From contig JAJTBW010000020.1 of NCBI GenBank assembly GCA_021286705.1, forward strand, positions 1-34,021: 34,021 nt of DNA, read 5' to 3'. A program made the position numbers and the translations under genes. The notes under the pieces are model-generated. The model was not told the DNA's origin. It did not search any database and worked only from the letters and a program-made list of their open reading frames with translations. Source of the DNA: Sphingobacteriia bacterium (GTDB taxonomy: Bacteria; Bacteroidota; Bacteroidia; Bacteroidales; TTA-H9). Numbering within the stretch: position 1 is the first letter of the stretch; every line of letters starts with the position of its first letter. This document shows positions 1 through 8,500 of this stretch, in pieces.

Positions 1-49
1 TAGCAGTTTTCGTGCCTTTCGTGCCTTTCGTGGTTTAAATGATCTACAT

Positions 50-93
50 GCATCTGGCATCTGGCATCTGGCCAGCAGCTAATAGCGAGTAGC
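50..93. repeat. Heptamer-phased repeats (GCATCTG x3, then GCCAGCA-like units)
   Basis: Three exact GCATCTG heptamers (50-70) run without a phase break into GCCAGCA, GCTAATA, GCGAGTA and GCC. GC therefore recurs every 7 nt from 50 to 93. TTGAATTTTGAAT follows at 100-112. The same combination of elements recurs near 9203-9360 and at 33923-34012. A period of 7 excludes a simple coding repeat. Confidence 0.8.
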
Positions 94-123
94 CCATCGT
101 TGAATTTTGAATCGCAGATTACA

Positions 124-202
124 TTTAACCACGAAAACCACTAAAAACACGAAATTCTTCATCTAGCAGTTTTCGTGCCTTTCGTGCCTTTCGTGGTTTA
201 AA
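124..202. repeat. Long imperfect inverted repeat (CGTG-type palindrome)
   Basis: TTTAACCACGAAA at 124-136 is the reverse complement of the end of the second 45-bp copy (TTTCGTGGTTTAAA, 189-202), with one extra T. Between them the left arm continues with ACCACTAAAAACACGAAA and the right arm with TTTCGTGCC units, giving further partial pairing. The segment could extrude as a cruciform or fold as RNA. No gene lies close enough to call it a terminator. Confidence 0.65.
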
Positions 203-223
203 TGATCTCAACATCTCCACAAC

Positions 224-260
224 ATCCCCTCTATATCCCCTCTATATCCCCTCTATATCC
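224..260. repeat. Pyrimidine-rich tandem repeat, period 11 (ATCCCCTCTAT x3)
   Basis: Three exact copies of ATCCCCTCTAT occupy 224-256, and a partial fourth follows. The top strand is almost all pyrimidine apart from the AT steps. The period is close to one helical turn. A purine-rich array of the same period lies about 35 nt downstream. Confidence 0.85.
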
Positions 261-293
261 TCTACCTATATAGTTCCTATCTTACATGAGTTT

Positions 294-326
294 ATAGGGA
301 GAGGATAGGGAGAGGATAGGGAGAGG
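294..326. repeat. Purine-rich tandem repeat, period 11 (ATAGGGAGAGG x3)
   Basis: Three exact copies of ATAGGGAGAGG run from 294 to 326 and fade into AGAACAG. With the pyrimidine array at 224-260 it forms a pyrimidine-then-purine arrangement just upstream of the small ORF at 372. Confidence 0.85.
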
Positions 327-371
327 AGAACAGTCGAAGTCAGAAAAGAGTTTTCAATAGTTAAAGACATT

Positions 372-575
372 ATGCTCTATGGCGTCAAAGAGGGTTATTT
401 TACCGAAGCAGTAGTTGATGATTTGGTTAATCTTTATCTTGACGCTTTAAAGGGGTTAACAATGGTTGCAATGAAGGAAAAGTATTGGAATAACGACTTA
501 CCCAAATTTATTGATGATTTAAAGAAGCAGTTTGTTCTGATTAATAAATTAATAGTGGGTTCAAAGCTGAAGTGA
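372..575 (+). CDS. Small hypothetical protein, doubtful (67 aa)
   Basis: An open frame of 67 codons starting at ATG 372. The translation is charged and probably helical (MLYGVKEGYFTEAVVDD..., ending in GSKLK), with no signal peptide, metal motif or membrane segment. I do not recognise the family. The frame is open for about 20 codons upstream of the ATG until a TAG inside the purine repeats, so it could also be the tail of a decayed gene. It lies between 11-nt arrays (224-326) and a 10-11-nt array (591-654). No TAnnTTTG promoter or terminator was found. The amino-acid composition is protein-like, which is the main argument for keeping it. Confidence 0.3.
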   Translation: MLYGVKEGYFTEAVVDDLVNLYLDALKGLTMVAMKEKYWNNDLPKFIDDLKKQFVLINKLIVGSKLK

Positions 576-590
576 ATTGGCAGGAGACAT

Positions 591-654
591 AAGAGAACAT
601 AAGAGAACATAAGAGAGTCATAAGAGAGATATAAGAGGGATATAAGAGGGATGC
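591..654. repeat. Purine-rich tandem repeat, period 10-11 (AAGAGRRNNAT, six units)
   Basis: Six related units begin at 591, 601, 611, 622, 633 and 644. The first two are AAGAGAACAT (10 nt) and the later ones are 11 nt, such as AAGAGGGATAT. The later units resemble the reverse complement of the array at 224-260, so the small ORF at 372 is flanked by related repeats in opposite orientation. From 655 to 790 I see no gene; an eight-G run lies at 722-729. Confidence 0.8.
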
Positions 655-794
655 TTTAGAGATGTTGAATATCAGAGATTTGGAAGCATGGATATTTGGG
701 GCAGGCAGGTGAAATTTGGATGGGGGGGGCGGTTAAATTGTCAACAGGGAGTCTTTATACTGGAAATTATGGCTATAAGGCTATATATAAAAGC

Positions 795-828
795 AAAAGA
801 GGGCGACCGTTACAGGACGCCCTCTTTT
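795..828 (-). terminator. Terminator of the ferredoxin gene
   Basis: AAAAGAGGGCG (795-805) and CGCCCTCTTTT (818-828) are perfect inverted repeats with a 12-nt loop. Read on the minus strand, the stem ends in CTCTTTT followed by GCTTTTATATAT. It sits 20 nt beyond the stop of the minus-strand ferredoxin gene. Confidence 0.85.
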
Positions 829-847
829 GGGATATGTTGCCTTGAAA

Positions 848-1018
848 TTATTCAGCTGGGTGAATAGCTTCGGTAGGACAAACAGCTGCGCATGAGCCAC
901 AGTCGGTGCAAACATCAGCGTCAATCTTATAGATATCGCCTTCAGAGATAGCCTCAACTGGACATTCATCGATGCATGTGCCGCAAGCAACACAATCTTC
1001 AGTAATTACATATGCCAT
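848..1018 (-). CDS. 2[4Fe-4S] bacterial-type ferredoxin (56 aa)
   Basis: A low-potential electron carrier of the clostridial 2[4Fe-4S] type, acting in the cytoplasm. Translation from ATG at 1018 gives 56 residues (MAYVITEDCVACGTC...). Two full cluster motifs are visible: C9-x2-C12-x2-C15-x3-C19-P and C37-x2-C40-x2-C43-x3-C47-P. The length and internal symmetry match the family, so the gene is complete. It is divergent from korAB and followed by its own strong hairpin terminator. It is the obvious local candidate to accept electrons from KorAB and from the NifJ-type PFOR encoded downstream; that pairing is inferred from position. The gene is short and easily missed by length-filtered gene callers. 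Confidence 0.95.
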   Translation of the reverse strand: MAYVITEDCVACGTCIDECPVEAISEGDIYKIDADVCTDCGSCAAVCPTEAIHPAE

Positions 1019-1056
1019 GATTCGAAATGATTTGGTTTCTGTTTAAAATGAATAGG

Positions 1057-1064
1057 CAAAAATA
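1057..1064 (-). promoter_or_regulatory. Probable -7 element of the ferredoxin promoter
   Basis: On the minus strand this reads TATTTTTG, an exact match to the Bacteroidetes -7 consensus TAnnTTTG. It lies about 38 nt upstream of the ferredoxin ATG. No good TTTG element was found at the usual upstream distance. Confidence 0.5.
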
Positions 1065-1203
1065 ACCATTTCAGATGTCATGAACGATTAAATTCAAAAT
1101 TTATAATAAGTCTAAATAATACTGCTTAAAATCAGTTAATGGGTAATAATAAATCTGACTTAAAGTGGATTGTTTTCGTAATCGTTTTCAGAAGGAAATG
1201 TTC

Positions 1204-1211
1204 TACCTTTG
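1204..1211 (+). promoter_or_regulatory. Probable -7 element of the korAB promoter
   Basis: TACCTTTG matches TAnnTTTG exactly. It covers the TTG at 1209 that would be the longest-ORF start of korA, so translation should begin at ATG 1239, about 20 nt downstream of the expected transcription start. A matching -33 TTTG is not clear. Confidence 0.6.
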
Positions 1212-1238
1212 TCAAATTATTTTAAACCCATCGAACCA

Positions 1239-3089
1239 ATGGCTGAAATTGAAAACAAAGTTGTTGAAATGGATGAAGTGGTTATTAGATTTTCTGGTGA
1301 CTCCGGTGATGGAATGCAATTGACCGGTACCCTATTTTCTGATACTGCCGCTCATACTGGCAACGACCTGGCAACCTTCCCTGATTTTCCTGCCGAGATT
1401 CGAGCACCGCATAACACAGTTGCGGGCGTATCAGGATTTCAGGTTCACTTTGGTAGTGCCAAAATTCATACAAGTGGTGATCTTTGCGATGTATTGATTG
1501 CCATGAACCCCGCCTCCTTAAAAGCTAATCTTCGCTTTGCCAAGAAAGGCTCCACCATCATTACTGATGTGGATTCTTTTGAGGAAAAGGCAATGGAAAA
1601 GGCCGGTTATGCCGCCAACCCGCTGGAGGACGGATCGTTGTCTGATTATATCGTGGTTAAGGCTCCTATCAGGATGCTGACCCGCGAAGCTGTCAAAGAG
1701 TTAGGTCTTGACGCCAAATCGGCTGATAAGTCGAAAAATATGTTTACCCTCGGGATGTTGTTATTTATGTTCTCGAAGGAGATGACCTATACTCATAAGT
1801 TTCTGGAGGTTAAGTTTAAGAAGAATCCAACAGTGGTTGAGGCTAATAAAAGAGTCCTTGCCGCTGGATTCAATTATGCTGAAACTGTTGAAGCAATTAA
1901 ATCAACTGTTTCAAAGGTTCCGGCTGCTAAGATGCCAAAAGGAAAGTATCGTTCAATTACCGGAAACACTGCTACAGCCTGGGGCTTAATGGCTGCTTCT
2001 GAAAAATCAGGACGTCAACTTTTCCTTGGTTCTTACCCTATCACCCCTGCTACAGAGATTCTTATGGAACTCTCTAAACACAGGAACTTAGGTGTTAAGA
2101 CTTTCCAGGCTGAGGATGAAATTGCTGGTGTTACCTCTGCAATCGGAGCTTGTTTCGCAGGCTCACTAGGAATCACCACCACTTCTGGCCCTGGCTTCTC
2201 TTTGAAGAGTGAAGCACTCGGACTTGCTGTTATTACTGAGCTTCCTCTGGTTGTGGTTAATGTTCAGCGTTCCGGCCCCTCAACTGGTATGCCAACCAAG
2301 AGCGAACAGGGAGACCTGTTGCAAGCTCTTTACGGTAGAAATGGTGAGGCTCCTATGCTTATCATTGCCGCCTCTTCTCCTGTTGATTGTTTCTATGCTG
2401 CCTTTGAGACCGCACGTTTTGCATTAGAGCATATGACTCCTGCCATCCTTTTAACTGATGGTTACATTGGATTTGGTTCTGAATTGTTCCAAATTCCAAA
2501 AATGGATGATCTGCCTGCAATCGTGCCTCCTATTGCCGCTCCAAACAGCGATTACAAACCATATCGTCGCGATGAGAACACTCTCGCACGTCAATGGGCT
2601 ATCCCTGGAACAGAAGGTTTACGCCATAGAATTGGTGGCCTCGAAAAGACTGATGTCTTCGGACAAGTATCTACCGATGCCCAGAATCATGAGAAGATGA
2701 CCTATCTCAGAAATGAGAAGGTTATGAGAATCGCTGAGAGATTACCCGAGCAAGAGATATTCGGAGAACCTGAAGGCGATCTTCTGGTAGTAAGCTGGGG
2801 TGGAACTCGTGGCTTTGTAAGATCAGCCGTAGAGAAACTTCAAAAGGAGGGTAAAAAGGTTGGACATGCTCACTTCAGATATATCATGCCGCTTCCTAAG
2901 AATACCCGTCAGGTACTTTCTGCTTATAAAAAAGTGGTCGTAGCTGAGTTGAATGCCGGTCAGTTTGTTAAATACTTACGTATTAACTTCCCTGAAATTA
3001 CCTTTAAGGAATTTAATAAAGTTCAGGGTCAGCCCTTTACTGTAATAGAACTGACAGATAAGTTTAACCAATTACTTCAGGAGGACTAA
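1239..3089 (+). CDS. korA: 2-oxoacid:ferredoxin oxidoreductase, fused gamma/alpha subunit (KorA type)
   Basis: Large subunit of a two-subunit 2-oxoacid:acceptor oxidoreductase, most likely 2-oxoglutarate:ferredoxin (2-oxoglutarate + CoA to succinyl-CoA + CO2 + reduced ferredoxin). The ATG at 1239 gives 616 aa, the usual size of the gamma-alpha fusion. The gamma domain (about residues 10-190) opens with RFSGDSGDGMQLTG. The alpha/pyrimidine-binding domain follows with YPITPATEILMEL and FQAEDEIAGVTSAIGACFAG, and a C-terminal transketolase-like domain is present. The frame is open back to a TTG at 1209, but that codon lies inside the TACCTTTG promoter element, so the ATG is preferred. The gene ends 3 nt before korB, with the korB ribosome-binding site inside its last codons. 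2-Oxoglutarate as substrate follows from family resemblance; branched-chain or other oxoacids cannot be excluded. Confidence 0.93.
   Translation: MAEIENKVVEMDEVVIRFSGDSGDGMQLTGTLFSDTAAHTGNDLATFPDFPAEIRAPHNTVAGVSGFQVHFGSAKIHTSGDLCDVLIAMNPASLKANLRFAKKGSTIITDVDSFEEKAMEKAGYAANPLEDGSLSDYIVVKAPIRMLTREAVKELGLDAKSADKSKNMFTLGMLLFMFSKEMTYTHKFLEVKFKKNPTVVEANKRVLAAGFNYAETVEAIKSTVSKVPAAKMPKGKYRSITGNTATAWGLMAASEKSGRQLFLGSYPITPATEILMELSKHRNLGVKTFQAEDEIAGVTSAIGACFAGSLGITTTSGPGFSLKSEALGLAVITELPLVVVNVQRSGPSTGMPTKSEQGDLLQALYGRNGEAPMLIIAASSPVDCFYAAFETARFALEHMTPAILLTDGYIGFGSELFQIPKMDDLPAIVPPIAAPNSDYKPYRRDENTLARQWAIPGTEGLRHRIGGLEKTDVFGQVSTDAQNHEKMTYLRNEKVMRIAERLPEQEIFGEPEGDLLVVSWGGTRGFVRSAVEKLQKEGKKVGHAHFRYIMPLPKNTRQVLSAYKKVVVAELNAGQFVKYLRINFPEITFKEFNKVQGQPFTVIELTDKFNQLLQED
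3079..3084 (+). promoter_or_regulatory. Strong Shine-Dalgarno for korB
   Basis: AGGAGG lies 8 nt before the korB ATG and inside the end of korA. Such a full Shine-Dalgarno is uncommon in Bacteroidetes, where most genes in this window lack one. It suggests efficient re-initiation giving equal amounts of the two subunits. Confidence 0.7.
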
Positions 3090-3092
3090 TCA

Positions 3093-4130
3093 ATGACAGA
3101 AATAAATAATACTATCGAGAAATCTCCGGTTAAGTTAAGCCGCGAGGATTTTGTTAGCGATCAGATGGTAAAATGGTGCCCGGGTTGTGGCGATCATGCT
3201 GTCTTAGCTGCTGTTTCGAAGGTGTTTCCTGAGATCGGTTACAAGAAGGAGAACTTTGTATTTGTATCCGGAATTGGTTGTTCATCTCGTTTCCCATACT
3301 ATGTGAATACTTATGGATTCCATGGCATTCACGGTCGCGCAACAGCAATTGCATCTGGCGTTAAAATTGCTAATCCTAAACTCTCTGTTTGGATTGTAAC
3401 CGGCGATGGTGACTCAATGGCTATCGGTGGCAATCACTTTATCCATATCATCAGAAGAAATATTGACGTTAACCTATTGCTGTTAAATAACAGGATTTAT
3501 GGTCTGACCAAGGGTCAGTATTCTCCTACTTCTCCGTTAGGTGCTGTTACTAAGACTTCACCTTATGGCACAATTGAACATCCATTTAATCCTGGTGAAT
3601 TGGTGTTGGGAGCACAAGGAACATTCTATGCCCGCGCTATAGATGTTAATCCTAAGTTAATGACTGAGATCATGTTTGAGGCTGCTCGTCATGATGGTAC
3701 TTCAGTGGTAGAGGTTCTTCAAAATTGTGTCATCTTCAATGATGGTGCTTATGATGAACTGACTGATAGAGCTACTCGTGAAGATAGACTTATCACACTT
3801 CAAGCTGGTGAACGTATGATCTTTGGTAAAGACAGAAATAAAGGGTTACGTTTAAATGGAACTAGTATTGAGGTCGTTACTATTGGTGAGAATGGAATTA
3901 CTGAAGAGGATATCCTTATTCATGATCCTTCACAACACGATAGTGGCATCCATCTAATGCTGGCCAAAATGACTGGTCCTGATTTCCCAGTAGCTTTAGG
4001 GGTGATACGCGCCGCTAAGTGCCCTACCTATGATGACCTGATGGAAGAACAGATCACCGAGATTCGTGCTAAAAGCAAGATCCATTGCATGGATGACCTG
4101 CTTAATAGTGGCGATACATGGACGATCTAA
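3093..4130 (+). CDS. korB: 2-oxoacid:ferredoxin oxidoreductase, beta subunit (KorB type)
   Basis: Thiamine-diphosphate-binding catalytic subunit partnering KorA. Residues 28-35 read WCPGCGDH; the two cysteines (C29, C32), with C63 of GIGCSS, fit the [4Fe-4S] ligands of this family. The TPP/Mg motif GDGDS (104-108) is followed by N114 and then NNRIYGLTKGQYSPTSP (132-148), typical of KorB. The 345-aa length is normal. It is cotranscribed with korA (3-nt gap, embedded Shine-Dalgarno) and followed by a terminator at 4151. No separate delta/ferredoxin subunit is present in the operon, so the divergent small ferredoxin is a likely electron acceptor (inference). Confidence 0.93.
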   Translation: MTEINNTIEKSPVKLSREDFVSDQMVKWCPGCGDHAVLAAVSKVFPEIGYKKENFVFVSGIGCSSRFPYYVNTYGFHGIHGRATAIASGVKIANPKLSVWIVTGDGDSMAIGGNHFIHIIRRNIDVNLLLLNNRIYGLTKGQYSPTSPLGAVTKTSPYGTIEHPFNPGELVLGAQGTFYARAIDVNPKLMTEIMFEAARHDGTSVVEVLQNCVIFNDGAYDELTDRATREDRLITLQAGERMIFGKDRNKGLRLNGTSIEVVTIGENGITEEDILIHDPSQHDSGIHLMLAKMTGPDFPVALGVIRAAKCPTYDDLMEEQITEIRAKSKIHCMDDLLNSGDTWTI

Positions 4131-4150
4131 TCGACTTATAATTGACCTGA

Positions 4151-4190
4151 AACAAGGGGGCCTACTTGATGGGTTCCCTTGTTTTTTTGT
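4151..4190 (+). terminator. Terminator of korAB
   Basis: AACAAGGG (4151-4158) pairs with CCCTTGTT (4176-4183), and the T-rich run continues through TTTTTGTTTT. It lies about 20 nt after the korB stop. Confidence 0.85.
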
Positions 4191-4240
4191 TTTAGTATAG
4201 GCCTGAATTTGGAAAATCTGAGTTGGAAGTGAGCTGTTAA

Positions 4241-4278
4241 AAAGTGAAGCGGATCTATCAGTGTTGACAGATCCGCTT
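4241..4278 (-). terminator. Terminator of the DHOD-like gene
   Basis: AAGCGGATCT (4247-4256) and AGATCCGCTT (4269-4278) form a perfect 10-bp stem. On the minus strand it is followed by CACTTTTTAAC, a weak T-run. It is placed about 60 nt after the stop of the minus-strand gene. It lies back-to-back with the korAB terminator, so convergent transcription is blocked from both sides. Confidence 0.7.
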
Positions 4279-4337
4279 TGAATTTAAGAGACTAATAGTT
4301 AATGAATGATTTATCTCAATAATAATCTCATGGTAGA

Positions 4338-5351
4338 CTAAAGGACTGGAAAATCTTTAAGGATTTTGTCTGATTTCATTAGAATGTCAACGTATTGAGC
4401 TCTTTTGTAGGCAAATGGGTCTTTAAGCATCTTATGTGAGAGTTTGCCTCTGAACTCATCAATTGACTTATAGTTGTGCCTAACCATCCAGTCTTCTATC
4501 CCGGTAAGGATATCTGAGATGTAGCTGATTCCATTTTTGTAGAGTGTCGAAACTATTTGGGTGGTATTCGCACCGGCAAGAATCATTCTGATGACATCAG
4601 CGTAATCAGAGATCCCATTAGCTGCACAGAGGTCGCCTTTTATATTTCCATGAAGCAGTCCAATGTATCTTAAAGAGAGTCGGTGGTCATCGGGATTTGA
4701 GAAGTTGTATGGGTAAACGTGGGCTACCTTTTCGATGTCGATATCAGGTTGGAAGAGACGATTAAAGAGCACAAAACCATCGGCGTTAGCACTATCCATC
4801 TTTTTAACAACATGGAGCGGGTTTGTATAGTAGGGGCTTAACTTAGCAACTACTGGAATTTTCAGGTGTTTTTTGACCTCTGAGATAATCTCTACTCGTT
4901 TGTCAACAATCTCTTTAGCGGTGTCTTCAAAACTGGTGACTGCTTGATAGAAATTTAACTCAAGGCCTGCGACTCCTGTTTTCTCCAATCGAGCAGCCCA
5001 TTCAGGCCAGGTCTCATCGTAAACAGCGTTAAGGCTAGCGAAAACCGGAATAGAAACGCTTTTTACCGCTTTAGAAAGGTCATGAAGAAACTCTTCAGGA
5101 CCGGCATGATCAAGGCCAGGGAAGAGGCGTAGCATCTCTGCATGACGTTCGTCATAGGCGTTAAGGCTTTGTTCCAGTTCAAGGTTCTCTAGCTGAATCT
5201 GCTCTTCAAATAGAGATTTATAGACAATAGCTGCTGCGCCAGCCTCTTCCATCTTTTTTAAGTGTTGAACGTCAGAGGTTAATCCGCAAGCCCCAACGAT
5301 GATTGGGTTCTTTAATTCGATGCCTAGGTAGTTAGTTTTAAGATTACTCAT
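4338..5351 (-). CDS. Dihydroorotate dehydrogenase-like FMN protein (catalytic Cys loop not conserved)
   Basis: A TIM-barrel flavoprotein of the dihydroorotate dehydrogenase fold. Visible features (337-aa numbering) are an N-terminal strand with LKNPIIVGACGLT (13-25), K45 in VYKSL, VVAKLSPYYTN (167-177) with the FMN-contacting lysine K170, and a C-terminal phosphate-binding region around NGISDYADVIRMILAGA (245-261). True class 1 enzymes have an N-x-S-C-P-N loop after the E-L-N strand; here it reads ELNFYQAVTS (131-140), with no cysteine or serine in the usual place. It is therefore probably a DHOD-like oxidoreductase with another substrate. The frame is open to an ATG at 5399, but M17 (5351) gives the family-typical N-terminus. 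It sits between korAB and nifJ on the opposite strand with its own terminator. Confidence 0.85.
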   Translation of the reverse strand: MSNLKTNYLGIELKNPIIVGACGLTSDVQHLKKMEEAGAAAIVYKSLFEEQIQLENLELEQSLNAYDERHAEMLRLFPGLDHAGPEEFLHDLSKAVKSVSIPVFASLNAVYDETWPEWAARLEKTGVAGLELNFYQAVTSFEDTAKEIVDKRVEIISEVKKHLKIPVVAKLSPYYTNPLHVVKKMDSANADGFVLFNRLFQPDIDIEKVAHVYPYNFSNPDDHRLSLRYIGLLHGNIKGDLCAANGISDYADVIRMILAGANTTQIVSTLYKNGISYISDILTGIEDWMVRHNYKSIDEFRGKLSHKMLKDPFAYKRAQYVDILMKSDKILKDFPVL

Positions 5352-5503
5352 ACGGCTGAAAATTTGAGGGGGTGAAGAAAATCTTTTAGTTATAACCAAT
5401 CTTATTAAAAAATGTTTGCAAACGATTGTTATATATGCAATAATTTTATTGTGAGTTTTAAACTCTTTCTAAATTAGGGTAAACAGGACACTAAAGGGGG
5501 TAA

Positions 5504-5538
5504 TTTGGTTATCAAATAGGATTAAATGTTTAATTTTG
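5504..5538 (+). promoter_or_regulatory. Probable nifJ promoter
   Basis: TAATTTTG (5531-5538) fits TAnnTTTG. A TTTG at 5504-5507 could be the -33 element, though the 23-nt spacer is a little long. The leader to the ATG is about 50 nt and contains a small AGCTTAAATAAGCT inverted repeat. Confidence 0.55.
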
Positions 5539-5591
5539 CAGATTGTTAAATCGGAGCTTTTTAGCTTAAATAAGCTTATAATATCAATCAC

Positions 5592-8500
5592 ATGGAAAGA
5601 CAGAAAAAGTTTATTACCTGCGACGGTAACATGGCTGCTTCCCATATCGCTTATATGTTTAGCGAGGTGGCCGCAATTTATCCTATTACCCCGTCGTCGA
5701 CAATGGCCGAGTACGTGGATGAGTGGGCCGCAAATGGCCGTAAGAACATCTTCGGCGATACAGTGAATGTTGTAGAGATGCAGTCAGAGGCAGGTGCTGC
5801 AGGAGCCATGCACGGTTCTCTGCAAGCAGGTGCTTTGTCGGCTACATTCACAGCTTCACAGGGTTTGTTGCTGATGATTCCTAACATGTACAAAATGGCC
5901 GGCGAACTTTTACCCGGTGTGTTTCATGTAAGTGCTCGTACTGTTGCATCTCACGCACTATCAATTTTTGGTGATCATTCAGATGTAATGGCTACTCGTC
6001 AAACTGGTTTTGCCCTTTTGGCTTCAGGTAGCGTTCAGGAGATCATGGATATTGCTGCGGTTGCTCATCTTACTGCAATAAAATCAAGAATCCCATTCCT
6101 TCACTTCTTCGATGGTTTCAGATCTTCTCATGAGATTCAGAAGATTGAGATGTTATCAAATGAGGATCTTAGTGGCTTCATTGATCAAGATGCGCTTCAG
6201 GCTTTTCGTGATGGTGCCCTGAATCCGGAGCATCCTGTTACCCGTGGTACCGCACAAAATCCTGATGTTTTCTTCCAGGCTCGCGAAGCTTGCAATCGCT
6301 TCTATGATGCTGTTCCTGATTTGGTTGATCAGTATATGCAGAAGATCACAGAGCTTACTGGCCGTGAATATCATCCTTTCGTTTACTATGGTGCTCCTGA
6401 TGCTGAGAATATCATTGTTGCAATGGGTTCAGCAACAGAAACCATCAGAGAGGTTATCGATTATAAATTGAGCAAGGGAGAAAAGGTTGGTCTTGTGATT
6501 GTTCATCTCTATCGTCCTTTCTCTGAGAAGTACTTCTTTAACGTTCTTCCTAAAACTGTTAAGAGAATCTCTGTTCTTGACCGTACAAAAGAGCCAGGTG
6601 CCAATGGTGAGCCCCTCTATCTAGATGTATGCGAGATGTTCTCAAGACGTGAAAACGCACCATTAATTGTTGGTGGTCGTTATGGCTTAAGCTCAAAGGA
6701 CGTAACTCCTTCACAGATTTTTGCTGTTTATGATAACCTTGCAATGGCTGAGCCTAAGAACCAGTTCACTGTTGGTATCGTTGATGATGTTACATTCAAG
6801 TCATTACCTCTTAAGGCTGAATTTAGTTTAGCTCCTAAAGGAACTTATGAAGCTAAGTTCTATGGTTTAGGTTCTGATGGTACTGTTGGTGCTAACAAAA
6901 ACTCTATTAAGATCATTGGTGAGACTACTGATAAATATTGTCAGGCTTACTTCTCTTATGATTCAAAGAAATCGGGTGGTTTCACCGCTTCACATCTTCG
7001 TTTTGGTGATAACCCTATCCGTTCTACATATCTCGTTACAAACCCTGATTTTGTAGCTTGTCATGTTCCATCATATTTGACAAAATATGATATGCTGAGA
7101 GGTCTTAAGAAGGGTGGTATTTTCCTTCTGAACTCTATTTGGGATGAAGAAGAGACCAAACGTCGTTTACCTGCTCATATTAAGAATTATTTAGCAGTAA
7201 ATGAAATCAACTTCTACATTATCAATGCTACTGCAATTGCCGAAGAGATTGGTTTAGGTAACCGTACCAATACCATCATGCAAAGTGCATTCTTTAAGGT
7301 TTCTGAAGTTATTCCTTACGAGAAAGCAGTTGATGAGATGAAGAAATTCATCAAGAAGTCTTATGGCAATAAGGGTGAGGCTATCGTTAAGATGAATAAT
7401 GCCGCTGTAGATCGTGGAAGCGATGTACAGAAGGTTAATGTTCCTGCTGAATGGGCTAAACTAGATGCTAAGGTAGTTCTTGGTGATGGTGGTTTCAGAC
7501 CAGAATTCATTGCTAATGTTGCTGATCCAATTAATGCTCAGACTGGTGATGATCTTCCTGTTAGTGCTTTCTTAAACCGTGAAGATGGTACTTTCCCCAG
7601 TGGAACAACCCGCTATGAAAAACGTGGTATTGCAGTGAATGTACCAGAATGGCAGGCTGATAACTGTATTCAATGTAACCAATGTGCTTATGTTTGTCCT
7701 CACGCTGCTATCCGTCCTTTCCTTCTAAATGAGGAAGATCTGAAGAATGCTCCGGAAGGCACTCGCACTATTAAAACCAATGGTAAGGGACTTGAAGAGG
7801 TTACTTTCCGTATTCAGGTCAGTGTTCTTGACTGTACTGGTTGTGGTAACTGTGCTGATGTTTGTCCCGCTAAGACCAAGGCTCTTGAGATGAAGCCACT
7901 AGGTGAGCAAATGGCAGAAGTTGAGCGTTTCGAGTATATGGATACCAAGGTTGGTTATAAAGAGCAATATTTCGATAAAACCAAGAGTGTTAAGAATAGT
8001 CAGTTTGCACAACCTCTCTTTGAGTTCTCTGGTGCATGTGCCGGTTGTGGTGAAACTCCATATATTAAAACCATAACACAGCTCTTTGGCGAGCAGATGA
8101 TGGTTGCTAATGCTACTGGATGTTCGTCTATTTATGGTGGTTCTGCTCCAAGCACTCCATATAGTGAACACCATAAGAGTGGTTTTGGACCAGCTTGGGC
8201 GAATTCTCTGTTTGAGGACAATGCTGAGTATGGTTTTGGTTTGGCTACTGGTGTGTCTAAGATGCGTGAGCGTATTGCTCTACGTATGCGTGGTGCATTA
8301 GAGGGTCAGCTAAGTGATGAGCTGAGAGCTGCATTTACTGCTTGGTTAGATGGAAAAGAGAGCACCGAGGCTTCAAAAGCTGCTTCAGAGGCACTTTTAC
8401 CATTACTCGAAAAGAGTAATGATGCTTTAGCACATGAGATTATTTCACTGAAACAATACCTTGTCAAGAAGAGCCAATGGATAATCGGCGGCGACGGCTG

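Larger units (their letters stand above)
1..208. repeat. 45-bp exact direct repeat, two copies (1-45 and 164-208)
   Basis: The 45 bases at 1-45 recur exactly at 164-208. Each copy contains three CGTG cores spaced 9 nt apart (TTTCGTGCC units) and ends in GGTTTAAATGATCT. The first copy begins at the window edge, so the repeat may extend further left. It is non-coding. CACGAAA/TTTCGTG repeats of this kind are, from memory, widely dispersed in Bacteroidetes intergenic DNA; their function is unknown. Confidence 0.9.

Noticed and set aside
722-729. Run of eight G residues as a possible phase-variation tract
   Set aside because: It lies in gene-free DNA more than 100 nt from any supported start codon, so slippage would not change a reading frame.
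781-993. Minus-strand 70-codon ORF overlapping the ferredoxin
   Set aside because: It is out of frame with the ferredoxin, which has two complete cluster motifs; it also reads through the terminator hairpin.
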